Source: Aulostomus chinensis (Eukaryota; Chordata; Actinopteri; Syngnathiformes; Aulostomidae). Taken from it: a stretch of 64,000 nucleotides of DNA. The DNA is taken from the NCBI GenBank assembly GCA_037954235.1, contig JBBMOA010000019.1, positions 14,892,305-14,956,304 on the forward strand. Reading direction: 5' to 3'. The notes below the pieces were generated by a model. That model did no database searches. It was given only the letters and a program-made list of their open reading frames with translations, and was not told the DNA's origin. Made by a program: the position numbers and the translations under genes. Of this stretch, positions 42,691-55,424 are shown piece after piece. Within the stretch, counting starts at the first letter, position 1; each line of letters starts with the position of its first letter.

Positions 42691-45566
42691 CACAAATAAC
42701 AACATACAGAGTGTAGAGGAGCAGAGAGAATCAACAAATTATCCACAAAGAAAGTAAGTTAGAGAAATCTGTTTGTTTCTGCGAGTGTGTAAAGGCCCTA
42801 AAGGCAGACATAATTCTATATTTCTAGCTAAGGGACTTATTTTTTGACATCAGGGAGGTTGAGCTGTTTGAGTATCAGACAGCTGGTAACTAAATGCTAA
42901 TTTTTTTTTTTTTAGGTTTGTTTGTTTATCATTGTCATTACCTTATTTAGGAGGTCTGATGTCATGCCAGGACACGTTTCAGTTGATTTTTCCATTAAAA
43001 AATTGGACTAAAATGTAAAGGAACAAACTTCAGGGTTAAACATTGACTCTTTACATGTTGAGTGAATTTAATCAAAACCAGAACTGGATATTGTTTTCCA
43101 GGCATTGTATCAAATTTGGAACAGCGATCAGTAGACGCAAAAGTTAATGACGGTTAAACCTTTGGATGTCAATGACTTTTAGCTCCACGTTCCTGTGTGA
43201 CTGCATCTACGAGATGACAGTGGGGTAGTGGTTCGCTTTCATCCTTGGTGACATCATCACATGCCCAACAGTCCCTGCCAATTCTCCTCTTTCGAAGCGC
43301 AAAGCCTAATCTGCTGCTTTCACAAATGGCACCGGTCTTGGAGCTTAGGTGTGTGGGCATGGTGCTGGAAAGTGCAAAGGTGCCAGCTTAAGGGGCCTGT
43401 CCCAGGGAGGTGTTGGCCAAGATTCCTCCATTGCTATTACTGCCAAAACCGCCCACAACAGCAGCCAGAAAATCATAACCTGCATCCGCCAGTAAGGGGG
43501 ACGGTGATGAAAGTGCCCTTAAAATTGTGAAAATGGAATTAGCTGGTACCTGAGGGACAACGGATACGACATTGGAAATTTCATTTTTCCTGGAATCCTC
43601 AAATTAATGGCAAAGCCCAGCTCAGGATTGTCCAAAACTGAAACGTTTCTTACATCGCTATATCCCTGCAGCATTTTACAGTTCTTCTTGGATCAGTCCA
43701 ATCCAGTTCAAAATGTCACTGGTGTGGTGATGAGATAATGATGACATTGTCTCAGTATAATGAAAATCAGACCCTGCAGGAGCCAATACCTCTAAATGTG
43801 ATGTTTCTAGGATTGTGCAACTTTTAGGAGGGACCAGGGGCAGGCCTGTCGGGGATATTCAGTTTTGGCCAACACACCATGGGGTCTGACAAAAGTCGAA
43901 ACAGACGCTTTAGGCTCCAGATGAATCCTTTTTTTTTTTTTTTTTTAGCAATTTCAAGCTTTAATAAAAAAATCCCTCATAAAAATGACAATCCATTGAA
44001 ACAAATATGTCCAGAATTCAACTATCTGTTTTTCTTGGAATAATACGTGTCAGTTTTCTCCTACATCATCAGTGGTAGTCAGAAAACTTTGGACAACTGT
44101 ATTAGTATTGGAAAATACACTGAACCCTGTTTCCATCCTTCTTCAGGTAGGGAAGGGAAGTTTATCCTAGAAAAACCTTAACAATATCAATCTTGGAAAA
44201 TGTTTTTTCTTTGAAATTGTCCTTCATCTGACGCAGTCACAGCGTCATTTGTTACTTTCACCAATGCTGTTTCTGTGCTATAATCCACTCTAAAAACCGG
44301 CCTGGAAATCCTATGATAAAGTTGTTGTTGTTTTTTTGTTTCGTTTTTTTTTTTTTCAGAAAATTCATTATGAGCTGCATTGTGCAGTCAAATCGAATCG
44401 CGAAGCCAAAGAAGAATCCGATACCCTCACTGGTAATGCTGAGCAATCGGCTGCCATCATTGCCAAGGGCTGACCTAAATGCTTTGAGGCTCTTTTTTTT
44501 CCAGATTAAACCAGACTTCTCCAGTTTGGTGGAATACCATTTTCTTACAAGTATTTGTAAAGCATGCATTAGTTTGCAGGTTTAAGAGTTATGGCTTTGA
44601 TTTATGATCCTTTTTTAATTTTTTTTTAAAGGGCTATAGAGTCTGGCACATTCACACAAGTCCTTCAAGAATGACAATTACCATATTTTGTTGTCGAATG
44701 ATAAAGTCACAGACTCATTATTCTAACTTGAAGAATGGTGCTATAAATTCATTTGATACAGTTGCTTGGTTTCTACCCACAAAGAATCTGTTCGAGTCAT
44801 CACTACTGACCCTGTGTGTGTAATAAACAGCGGCAGAGGAGGGTCATCTTCCACGCTGGTGTCATCATCCCACACGACTACGAACTACTTCATCATCTTT
44901 CTGCTGCGTCAGTGAAGAACCTAGAGAGAGTAGACGGTGGCTAAAATGAGCCCACAACCCAGAGGAATACAGGCGGAGAGAATTCACTGACTGAATTATG
45001 ACGGCACCGCCCCATTTTACAGATTTTAACATTAACTATTGATGCGCCAGCAAAGCATGCTAGCTTTCACACTTCATTGCACTTTTTTTAATCTGCTCTG
45101 TGGGTGGGGCTCTGACAGAGGATGTGAAGATCACTCTCACATGTCACTCAAACTATGAGCAGAATAGTAATTTCAATACCCACCATGTGGGACCACTATA
45201 ACAATAGCATACGAAGCATACCCTGCTGCACAGACAAGCTAAAAAAAACAGTCATACACACAGTCTGTAAAACCGTCACAATTATGGGAAAGCTCGGGGG
45301 TCTCCCACTCTCCTAATATGCCTCAACTACCCTGACCGCTAACTCTGACCCTTCCTGAAGAAAATCTTTAAATGTGGATTCAGCTTTATTGCGTTCTAAA
45401 AGATGTAGCTTCAGTGTTGCAGATTCTCTTGCTTTTGAAGTTTTATACTGTCACAATCATAATGAACACATCTATTTTGTTGGATTGGCCGGCGGTGGCC
45501 TTAAGTTTTCTTTTAAAAACGAGGCATGAGATGGACGTTGAAATGCAAACACCAAGGTGCCAAATA

Positions 45567-46064
45567 AGGCGCATTTCCACAGGCTCTCTTCTACTCAGGT
45601 CGGGTCAGTAGGGTCAGCGTGGGTGGAGTCACCGGCTGAGAGTTCCCTGGCGTAATTTGTGTGCGACGCAACAACAACAATGGAGGTCATGGAGGCAGCG
45701 TGATGCCTGTTGCTCAGTCCCTGGTTTTTGCTTAAACTAAAAGTAAGTGACAACAGTCGGGCAAGGCTTCAAGCGGCGAAACAGAACAGCCAAGAAAAGT
45801 ATAAAAGACTTCACCAAGCAACCGCCCAGTACTCCGCCAGGGCCAAGGTGATACGAAGTAGACGACGTAAGCGGGTAAGCTACCCAATCAGCACCCCTAT
45901 GTGCTTACGTCACATTTTAGTCCCTGCTCAGCTTGCTGGGAACCCCAGCAGAGCAGGGACCAAAATGGTAATGGTTAATACCGTGTTGGGGCCAGTGGAA
46001 ACAAGGCCAAACCGACCCAACCCCACCCAACCCAAGATGAAGTGAGCCAGTGGAAACACACCTT
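45567..46064. mobile_element. Putative MITE with inverted ends, about 500 bp
   Basis: The left end reads aggcgcatttccacaggctc and continues with a ggtcgggtcagtagggtcag motif. The right end, read inversely, starts aaaggtgtgtttccactggc and continues with a gggttgggtggggttgggtc motif. Matching purine and pyrimidine order supports an inverted-repeat element. An internal inverted pair around tttggtccctgctc is also visible. No target duplication could be fixed, and the superfamily is not assigned. Confidence 0.6.
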
Positions 46065-48539
46065 TATTCTTCTCTGCATGAGACACCAACCATCAACTTA
46101 CACTACAACCCCTGACTGCCTTTTATATTCCTGGCTGCAGGAAATTAGACAGACCAGCCCATAGAGTGTAGATGAGACCGCAGCCATACTCTGCCATAAA
46201 TATTTAGATAAACCAGCACCATCTCAACAGCACAGCATGACTAAATATTTACATAAATACAAACTACTATACCGACTCAAAAATACATCCACATGCATAA
46301 TCACCTACATGAATCCTGCCTGTGATTGTACTCCCCCCTATCTGGTCTCTTAAGGAGCTTCCTTGGGCCGGTCTCACCCTTTTGCCTCGACCCCCCAATG
46401 AGGAAACCACCAGGAAGGTGAGTGCTGACACTGATTACTGACATTGACACATATACATGAAACAAAAGTTGATGAACACAAAACTCCATTCCTTGCACTG
46501 TGATTACCACTGACTGACACTGGGGTTTTCTTTTTACAGAGGCAGGGTGGCCAGTCCCCCTGTGCTTCCCAGGTCCCCCCTCTGGAACTCCCACATGGCA
46601 CAGAAAATGTTTCAAATGTTTGCTACTTCAATAAACCTTACCACTAACATGTGTGTGCCTATTATTTAAATATACTGTTTGTACCAACACAAATACGACA
46701 TTCAGTTAATCATTTAAGAAATGGAACCCTTGGTCTCCATTACACTGTAATTGAAGTTTCAAGTTGGTTTCAGGCATGTGTGTGATTACATTAATGTGAC
46801 TCGCCCCTATTGAACTGAATTCATTTACCCAGACATAACTGAAAAAAAAATGAAATAAAAAGGCAAAAAGGAACACAGCGTTGGAAAAGGAGTAGGTAGA
46901 GGTGATACTCCTTAATCTAGTCCTTCTCCAGTTCTCATATGTGCCACACTTGGAATGATGGCTCTGAGGCGGTCAGCCACACGTCCACTTCACACACCTG
47001 GTAACAGCATAGTGTCCTGAGTTAGACTCAAATGTGCCTGACAGCTGTGCCATCCAACCTTTTTTATTCAATAGAGTGGATGGTGGTTGTTTTATATGGT
47101 CTGATATCACACATTTCACGTTTACGCTTCACACCCTTGACAAAATCCCATCATCCTAATTCTAGTAGCAAGACATGAGCAAGACAGCTCATCTGTGTTT
47201 GTTGTTTATTTACCTTTGATTTATGGCAAATTCATGTGAAATATCAGTACTCTTGCACCACAATTCCTGTCTTTTCTCTTTCGTGTTTGATGACTCATCC
47301 TGCCCTGGGGGAGTGTATATATCTTTCATTCAAAGAAAACGCTTTCCTGAATTTTTACATCTCTTCCTCATTCATCATGTGAGATACTGTGGTCCAAAAA
47401 TACTTCTTCACATACTTGATAATATGATAATCTGTTAACATTGTGACACAACAATTGCATGATTGACTTGTTTCAGAAAGTGTGATCCCGTTGGTCTGAT
47501 AACCTTTACAAACTCTAGAAGATTCACACGGTTAAATAATTTATTCACATTCAGGTTAGCCGAGGGCTAACAGGAAGTAGCTTGTTCCACCGCTGCTGTG
47601 TAACTACACAGCGTTTTGATTGTCACACAAACCAGGTGAAACTCCTGGTTTCATTACCATAATCTGATCCATTTGGTCTGAAAGATTTGGACTGTCTGAA
47701 GATTTTTGGCTTAATTTTTTTTTTTACATTATTCATTAGCTGAGTTTAGGTTTATTAATTAAGGGACTAAGTGCAAAAACACTAATCTCATAAAACAAAC
47801 AAACCAACAAACAAACAAAAAAACCTTTGAGAGATGATTAGAGCTGATTTCTAGGGATGTCCCAAACCATTTTTTGGACCTTTCAAGCTGAGGTGTTAAA
47901 TCACCTGCGAATAATTGAAGCTTCACCCAAACTGATGTTTATTAGAATGCAGGTTGCACAAACTAAGGAAACACTGGCCATAGAAACTTCTAGCAAGCGT
48001 GACGGCTCAGGTGTGACTTGCATTTTCCTGGTGGCAACTCAAACTCAGAGTGGATGTGTGATACGCCAGCTCGTTTGACAGATCTGGTACTGGCCTGGGC
48101 TTTGGGCTCATCTCTGTGCATTTGGAAGTTCTTCCACACCCTCGACTTTTCCGACATTTTGTCTGTGTAGCAACGGCTACTGCCTTATTTGGGATGATTG
48201 AAGCCTAATGAAAAAACAAAACAAAAACATGTCACCATCAAATACTGATTTGGGCGTTGATTGCCATGGAAACAAATGAAGCTTCAAAGACCCTAAGCAC
48301 ACGGATGAGCCAAACTAATATCCATCTGCAGTCCCTGGGCAGAGTTGAACAGATGTAACCAGCTTGGCAGGCAAAAGTCCCTGTTGCGCATGTTTCATGC
48401 CGCACATGTATCTGGGACAAGTCCCTCCTTCGCTTTGTGAGTCTGTAAACGTGTGAAAATGCAGAAACAAATAGAACTTTTATGATTAACGAGGCTTTGG
48501 GAGCAACAATCCCACCTGATCAGACTTTAGTACCATATC

Positions 48540-48745
48540 ACTAAAACGCCTGATGGGAATTTCTCCACATTTGCCAGAAATGTCCACCAGGTGTCAAGAA
48601 TGAAGTGAAAAGATTTTGGTGGTCAAGGGTCAGTTTTACCTCGCATGAACCCGATATCTCAGGAATGCTTTGATGGAGTTTCTCCAAATATAGTACAACT
48701 GTCCGCTGGGAGTCAAGGATGACCTGCTAACATTTTAGAGGTCAA
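48540..48745. repeat. Two-unit dispersed repeat, unit about 110 bp
   Basis: The text gggaatttctccacatttgc then ttttggtggtcaagggtcag, followed by tggagtttctccaaatatag then attttagaggtcaacggtgt, shows the same order of motifs twice. It resembles a widespread fish repeat with the phrase 'tttggtggtcaaaggtcaa'. Confidence 0.5.
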
Positions 48746-51700
48746 CGGTGTCTCAGGCCGTGAAGAAGAAGAGGAAGAAGATGAAGAAGACTGCACATGT
48801 CATTTGACATGCGTTGTTGTTTTAGAAACCAAAGATGGACGTAGATGATAAAAGTTGTTGGGCCCTACTGTTGTTTACTCTGTAACGGTGGCCCAAGATG
48901 TGAAAACTGTTCTGAAGGGATGGAAAATAAAAAAAGAACGATTCTGACACGATGGACCAAAATCCAATTTGAATAATTTAAATGCTTGTTACAGCCATAA
49001 CTGATACACGTGATTATTTATAGTTATTACAGTCATTGTAAATGACCTTTTAATTGTCTGACAGTGCAAGTTCAGAGCAACACTACTGTACAACTTCAAC
49101 ACAACATGTCTCTGGGTGCACAGAGCAGGACAGATTATAAATAATGGATTTAGTTTTTGCCTGAAAGTGCAGTTGAAGGGTCAGATTGATCGGAGAGGTT
49201 TGCTGACATGCTGCATTTCCCTCTGCTGGAGGAAGAAACATCCAAGAGTGACAGGCAGCATGTGAGCAGGAGGATTAATCTTGTAATGGAGCGACCCAAG
49301 TTCCACGTCTTGTTCCCGCTGCTTGCTCGTCATTGGTCCTGCCGTGTTTTATGACGATTATGAATGAGCCCGTTCATGTTATTCTCTCTCTACATACAGA
49401 CGGTCACACAAGAGGAGGGTTGCAGCATGGCGGACTGCGCTGACACAACGAGGCTGGACCAAGGCTGCAGCCTAACATTGTCTGTGCACCGACCACATTG
49501 CACACACAAGCACACACACACAGATATAAACCACGGTGTTAAGGACACAGACAGTGAGAGGATGGATGAGGGAGCTGTGGAAGAGGAAAGTAGGGCGACA
49601 GCCACCAGCCGTGGAGGCTTGACATGAAGTGAGGTGAACACTTTGCAGAGGGAGCGAGAGGGTGAAAAGAGAGACAGAGCAAGAGGGTGAGGAGAGGGAG
49701 GAGTGCACACGGTGTACAGCGTGTCTCCTCTCCAGTCATGACTGAGCAGCAACCTCACCATGACGGGGCTCCCGTTCCCATGACAACCCTTGGCAGATGG
49801 AGAGGAGAGCAATGGAGGGATGCGGGCAAGTAGAGAAGAGATGGAGGGAAAGACAGAGCGGGATAAGGGTGAAGAGCATGTACTCACGGTGCCGTTGCAG
49901 TGCCGTTCCTCTGCAAAGGTGTGTCTGACATGGCTGCAACACTAGTCTCCTGTGCTCTTCTTCCCTTCACCGCTACCACCTCCTCCTCCTCCCTCTCACT
50001 CGCTCTTGTCCTCTACTGTCCTTTTCACAGAGTTGTGTCCTCCGCTTCTCTCTCTTCCTACTCTCCTCCTCCTGCCCCCTCCTTGTCTTCTTCTCCTCCT
50101 CCTCCGTCTTTGCTCCTTCCTCTTTTTGGTGTGTTTGTCACGTCAGAACGTGTCAGAGCAGCTGCTAATGCTGCTCCCGCATCACCCTGCTCAACCAGCA
50201 AGTGGGGATGTGTGTTTGTGTGTGTGTTTGAGAGAAAGAGGGTTGAGGGTGGTGGTGGTGGGGGGAGGTTGAAGTGAGAAATGTGAGCAAGTTGGATTGA
50301 TGGAGATAAGAGATGAGGAGATGAGAGAGTGAAGAAGGATAAGCTGGCTGAGCTGGAGAAAGAGAGCCTTAGGGGAGACGGATGATAATGAAGAGCAGCC
50401 AACCTGCTTCACTCAGGCATCCACCCTGAGAGCAACCTCTCCCCTCCGAGACAGTCGGGAGGTTCATTTAAAGAGCCAGTTAGGATGCTAAGAAATCTCC
50501 CCATTGTCCATAAAGACAAAAGATCAGCAAAAAAAAGACAGTCATGCTTCAGCACCCTGTGGCCATGCTGGAGGAAGTACACTGTCTGCAGATTTTGACT
50601 TGCAAAAAACTGAATTTGACTCTGACCGATTGCGTTAAAACTAAAAATAGCTTCTTTGCTGATGTAAAAGTATAAAAACTGCATTGTGAGAATACTCAAG
50701 AGTCACCACCCTACTTTTTGCAATCGGTAAAATGTTGTTCAAGTAGCAGAAGTAAAATAATCTCATTTTATTTTTTTTACTTCTGCAGCATAAACGTTTC
50801 ATTTTCTGACAAAATCCCGCAGTGCAAAGAGTCAGTAAAGCTGTTAGACAACTGTCGGGAAGTTCATAGAACCGGACTGTAACACAGTAGAAGGATGAAA
50901 TTCCATGACGAGGATACAGCCAAGGACCTCGATATGCTGGACTTTGTACGGCACCACTGATAAATGTGACTTTTACAGAAAATGGATGAATGACTAGCAG
51001 AGTCTGTTGAGTGTGAAAACGGCCGCCACTCACCACAGTGACGGCACGAACCAAGTCAAGCAAAAGAACTTAAAAAAACACACACGCACACACACACACT
51101 CAGATGGGATGAATTTCAAACAAAAGGAGTCAGACGTCTTCTAACGTCAGGCCAACACGGACGGTTGGTTCAGAATTCACGGAACACGCGCAGCCGTCAC
51201 ATTAATACCAACGAGCCTGATTTTCACTGCGGGTGTACACATGAATCTGAATATAATTTGAGGGTTTTTAGAATCCGGCTCCGACATGAAACCACTGATG
51301 GATTAAATGACTGATCTTAAAATACAGCGACGCAGCTCGGACTTTAACAAAGTACTAGAACCCCCAAATCCACCAAGAACACTAGAAGATAATATCTGCT
51401 GAATGGAACTAAATGTGGATTCTATATTTTCTTAAATGTTTCCATTACTCAATGTATGCAAAAAGCATGGATTTCTCCATCAGCATGCATGTGTGTCTGT
51501 GGCTAAAGTCAAATATCTGATTGACTGTTGATAAATGGGTGATTTCAGCTTGATAAATGAGTTTTGTTTTGTTTTTTTAACCTGAGACATCACAGTTTAA
51601 GGTGACGCTCACTCAGAGTCAAAGCCTCCAAAACACCAGAAATATTTTGATTCATTCACATGAAAATTCGAGAAAATCATTAAACACAGACAAACATCAA

Positions 51701-53081
51701 AGTGCAAGGTCTGAACATCTGGTGGCCCTGAAAGGAGGTACAGCCTGGGGGCCTTGCCTTGCAATCCACAGACACACTGACACAAACTAGCTCGCGCACA
51801 AGCCCAAGCCTGGTGCATCAAGTGGATCTCTCTTACTGCTACTATTCATTTCAGCTGTTGTGGTTCCTGTGGGAGCCTCCTGCTCGTGCATCACGGAGGG
51901 AGGGGATTTATTTAGGTGCAGCTGCAATATCAGACATCAACGTGCCAGCATTCCAGCTGCGGCCTCTATCGGATTGAGACGAGACAATCAACCCTTCCAT
52001 TAATCCAGGAAACGGGGGGGGGGGGGGGGGGTAACCGCTACCACGGTATCACAATTCAGTTCACACAGGTGAGAAAGATCTAGATTGCACGGATCACAAT
52101 TTACAATTAACTAAGTCTACTGTTGCTGGTTTTGAACTGGCTCACAATCATTTGAAAAACAAAGTAAAAACTATCGAAGTTTGTGTTTTACTACCTAATG
52201 TATCAATGTCTGATTATGCAGTAATATTAGGAGGTAAAGAAGAAGTGCAGCGGAGCTGTACTGCAGATGCAACAGTTTATTTAGCCTGCATCGACCAAAA
52301 ACAAACGACATTCATTAACTTGCAAGTGAGCTCTGCTAGGGGTTTACAGGTTCTAGCTGAGGATGTTCTGTGCTTTCAGTTCTACAGAACACAATTTAGA
52401 AAAGACAAAACTGGGAGAAAAAGAGAACAAAGTTTTTGTACTGTGAACACCAGCAGAGGCGTATTTGAATTACCCTCCTAAGCCATCCCAGCTGGGTGTG
52501 CTGCTGACCTACGACACCGGTGGCGCCAGACTGGGCGGCAAACCTTACGAGCAATTTGATGTGTGTTTTGTCAGTTTTTCTCCCGGATGGTTGCGCTGGA
52601 TCAGGAACCATCCGTCAGCAGCACATTCAGCTCCCCGGTCACCTGAAGACATGTCTCTCAGAAACTGGACTGTCCCCTCCTAAATCTGGACAGATGACCA
52701 TCCCACCTTCTCTGCTGACAGTCTAACACTTTCCTGCTGATGAGAAAAATTCAAAAGGTAAGTTAAAAACGTTAATTAAAGGAGGAAAACTGATGGAAGC
52801 ATCAGTGGGTGCTAATAAAGCCCCCAGAGGGAGCACCAGCCTTCGCTTTCTGCCACGTGACGCACACTGCCACCAAAGAATCTGCTGTTAAAGAGAAAGG
52901 ACATTTGATTGCAAGTCCCTACACCCATGAAATGATCGCAGCACAATCATTTGATCTAATAAACATGTGAAAAGTCTCCATGACTGGCTGGATGAAATCA
53001 CATCAGCCAGGGGCTAAACCAGAAGCCTCCACTGTGCTTGGTCCACCACATTCACTAGCAACTTTCCCAGGAATGAACAGG

Positions 53082-53113
53082 CCTTCCGGTGCTGGCCTTC
53101 CGGTGCTAGCAAC
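53082..53113. repeat. 15-bp tandem duplication
   Basis: The unit ggccttccggtgctg occurs twice in a row with one mismatch at the end. Confidence 0.8.
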
Positions 53114-53164
53114 AAAAGCCAAATTTGCCCTCTCGTGGATAACACAAGGGATTATTCAGTGTTT

Positions 53165-53662
53165 ATGCTCTGCAATTTTTTTCACGCGTTAGGTTTACAT
53201 GCAAAGTCTATGTGGAGAGGAGATGAGACGTGAATTCGCGAGTGTACTCGCCGAGCGACGTGAAAACGGACAGGATGGACAGGCGCTCCGCAGTGGTGTA
53301 GTTGTAGCTGGTGTCCATCCGTGATATCCCGGGCCTGATCCTCGCCAACAGGTCATCAAACTGGGCCCTCGTCAACCTGAAGTACCGCTGGAAATGGCCG
53401 TCGTCCAGGCGCAGCTCTTGGAGAAGGCGGTGAAATTCACGCAGCTGTGTGCGCCTCCGGATCGTGTCATGGATCCAGATACGGCTATCCGGATACTTGG
53501 GACTTCCACAACAGGTACAAGTCAGCCATGGTTGATGATGGAAAGAAACGGCGGAAATAAATTCAAGGGGGGAGTTTGCTCGAATGACTCGAATAAAAAC
53601 AGGTGGTCAAGCGATCAAATTCGCACGAATAAAACAACGCGAATGTTCGCGTCGCGTTGGGT
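53165..53662 (-). mobile_element. PIF/Harbinger element remnant, copy 1
   Basis: The right end contains gcgttgggtgtgaacacgcc, an inverted-terminal motif, preceded by CGCGAA-rich subterminal sequence. The left end is decayed and its boundary is approximate. The inside is occupied by a HARBI1-like transposase fragment on the minus strand. The family also appears at 58366-58944. Confidence 0.7.
53208..53529 (-). pseudogene. HARBI1-like Harbinger transposase, 5' fragment with frameshift
   Basis: Harbinger transposases are DDE nucleases that cut and join their element together with a MADF/Myb-like partner. Reading from ATG at 53529 gives MADLYLLWKSQ, then one frame change leads into PDSRIWIHDTIRRRTQLREF, HRLLQELRLDDGHFQRYF, RLTRAQFDDLLARI and SRMDTSYNYTTAERLSI. 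This is the recognisable N-terminal region of the family. It then runs directly into terminal-type DNA and a stop, so the catalytic DDE part is gone. Nonfunctional. Confidence 0.85.
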
Positions 53663-54169
53663 GTGAACACGCCTGAACAGACTGAGGGTCCCAAATTAGT
53701 CACAGAAGGTGGTGCCCAAAAAAATGTTAGTGTGGTGCAACTTGCCCTTATGAAACAAAGCAGAATTATTCATCGTGTTCATTGTTTATAGATTAATCAG
53801 ACATTTCCAGGTTAGTGCAATCACACACGGTGACTAGTGACGGCTTCCATGTTGTAAGACAGCAAAAAAAAAAAAAAAGTTTAAAGAAGAAATAGATGTC
53901 ATGTTCAAGTTGAGAGGACAAAGTCCTTCACAGAGCCGAGACCTTTCACATTCCTGGTTGTCAGACATAGCGATGTGAACACTTGAAGACAGCTACTTCT
54001 CAGCCTATCAGCCTTCTCCCCCATCTTTCCTCTCCTTCATGGTTATCCTATCGCTTGGTATGCCTGTTATTCCCAGTTTGCTCTTCAGGTTGAGGAAGTG
54101 GCCTTAAATGGGCCGCACACAACCTCTGGCCTCCTCAGACACGCAAACCTGAATATGTTACAGGAGTCA

Positions 54170-54533
54170 TAGGGGGTGGTCATAGTGGTCAGCACTGTCG
54201 CCTCACCCCAAGAAGGTTCTGGGTTCAAGTCCCGGCTCCATCACTGGATCTTTCTGTGTGAGTCTCCATGTTCTCCCTGTTCCTGTGTGGGTTCTCTCTG
54301 GTACTCCAGCTTCCTCCCACAGTCCAAAGACATCAAGAGAGGACGAGGCTGATTGATACTCTAAATTGACTGTAGGTGTGACTGTGAGTGTGAATGGTTG
54401 TCTGTCTCTATGTGTTGGTCCTGTGATGGACTGGTGACCTGTCCAGGGTGAACCCCGCCTCTCACCTGAAGGCTGCTGGGATAGACCCCCCCCCCCCCCC
54501 CCCCCATGACAGGGAGGTTGCAAATGGATGGAT
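54170..54533 (+). mobile_element. tRNA-derived SINE, copy 1
   Basis: The head carries pol III promoter-like text: an A box region near tggtcatagtggtcagcact and a B box GGTTCAAGTCC. The body reads gttctccctgttcctgtgtg, cttcctcccacagtccaaag, gattgatactctaaattgac and gtgatggactggtgacctgt. The tail ends in tggatggatgg after a C homopolymer. The B box has one change from consensus. The same element recurs at 61555-61850. Confidence 0.8.
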
Positions 54534-55396
54534 GGAGTCGATCGTGCGTGTGTGTTCCATCAGTGAAATGACATACTATTTGATACGCTCTATATCGCAG
54601 AATTATTTCAATTGTTTCACAATACAGTGTGTATATGTGTGTGTGTGTGTGTCATTCACTCTAACAATGATAGCAGCGAATGGCCCTTTAAAAAAAATTG
54701 AGTGTGCTGCCATCTTGTGGATCGTGTATTTAATTATTGAAGTTTGGTTTTTTTTGTTACAGCAAAAACAAAACAGGTCAGAAATGACAAAGCAAGTAAC
54801 GAAAGAAAAAAGACAGAGATGTAAATACATAACTGAAGTTGGTCATCCGAGCCACAGCTCTCGTCTCACCTGCTCCAGGACATCAAAACAGCCAAAAGGA
54901 AAAATAGCAGACGAACAAGAAAAAGCCCAAATCGTTTACTCGTACACAATGCATGAAACTTAGGACACTAATTCTAGAATCATTTATCAGAAATAGAGAA
55001 TGCAGGTTTTAAAAATGCCGTCCAACACGCTTACACGGAGTTACAATTCATCAGAAGGCACTAAAACTGTAGTTTAAAGTGCTGCAGATGAAACACTGAG
55101 ACACTGACACGGTTAAAAGAGCTTATTAAAGTGCAGATTTTAAGAATTTATTTGGATTCTTTTTGTCTTCCAGGGTCACGAGGATTATAAAACTCTGTTT
55201 TTGTGGACTTTGAATTTGTTTTCTATTCATTTTGTTTTCTTCCTGAGCCTGAGATTAGCGGAGCAGGTCGTCTGTCCTGCATTAGTTGTGTCCACGTTTA
55301 CCCAAATGTGAATGGGGCAGCACTATCAGAGGACGTCCACTAGAGGGCACCACCTGACAAACTTTCAAGAGGCGGTAGCATGTTAAACCCCCCCAC

Positions 55397-55424
55397 AACA
55401 CACACACACACACACACACACACA
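55397..55424. repeat. (CA)n microsatellite
   Basis: A short CA run. Confidence 0.95.

Larger units (their letters stand above)
36382..45566. other. Upstream of the palm2 exon: long intron or 5' flank, part 1
   Basis: No exon can be confirmed. CT/GA-rich low-complexity DNA lies at 36400-36880, just before the palm2 exon in transcript order. After that come a hAT MITE, a diverged 185-bp repeat and two CA microsatellites. A pyrimidine-rich tract near 40090-40480 produces long open frames that look like low-complexity shadows. There is no CpG-rich promoter-like block. Confidence 0.5.
46065..53164. other. Upstream of the palm2 exon: no gene recognised, part 2
   Basis: This holds two units of a dispersed repeat at 48540-48740, a pyrimidine-rich tract at 49960-50120, and a G homopolymer near 52015-52031. 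Long open frames near 49390-49887 and 49900-50277 coincide with the low-complexity tract and look spurious. No spliceable exon was confirmed. Confidence 0.5.

Noticed and set aside
49427..49627. Plus-strand ATGGCGGACTGCGCTG start with a good Kozak
   Set aside because: The frame runs quickly into a CACACA tract and Glu/Ser-rich filler; no donor or family match was found.
49390..50402. Several overlapping frames of 100-165 residues on both strands
   Set aside because: They follow pyrimidine-rich low-complexity sequence; composition is Ser/Leu/Pro-heavy and no splice or domain evidence supports them.
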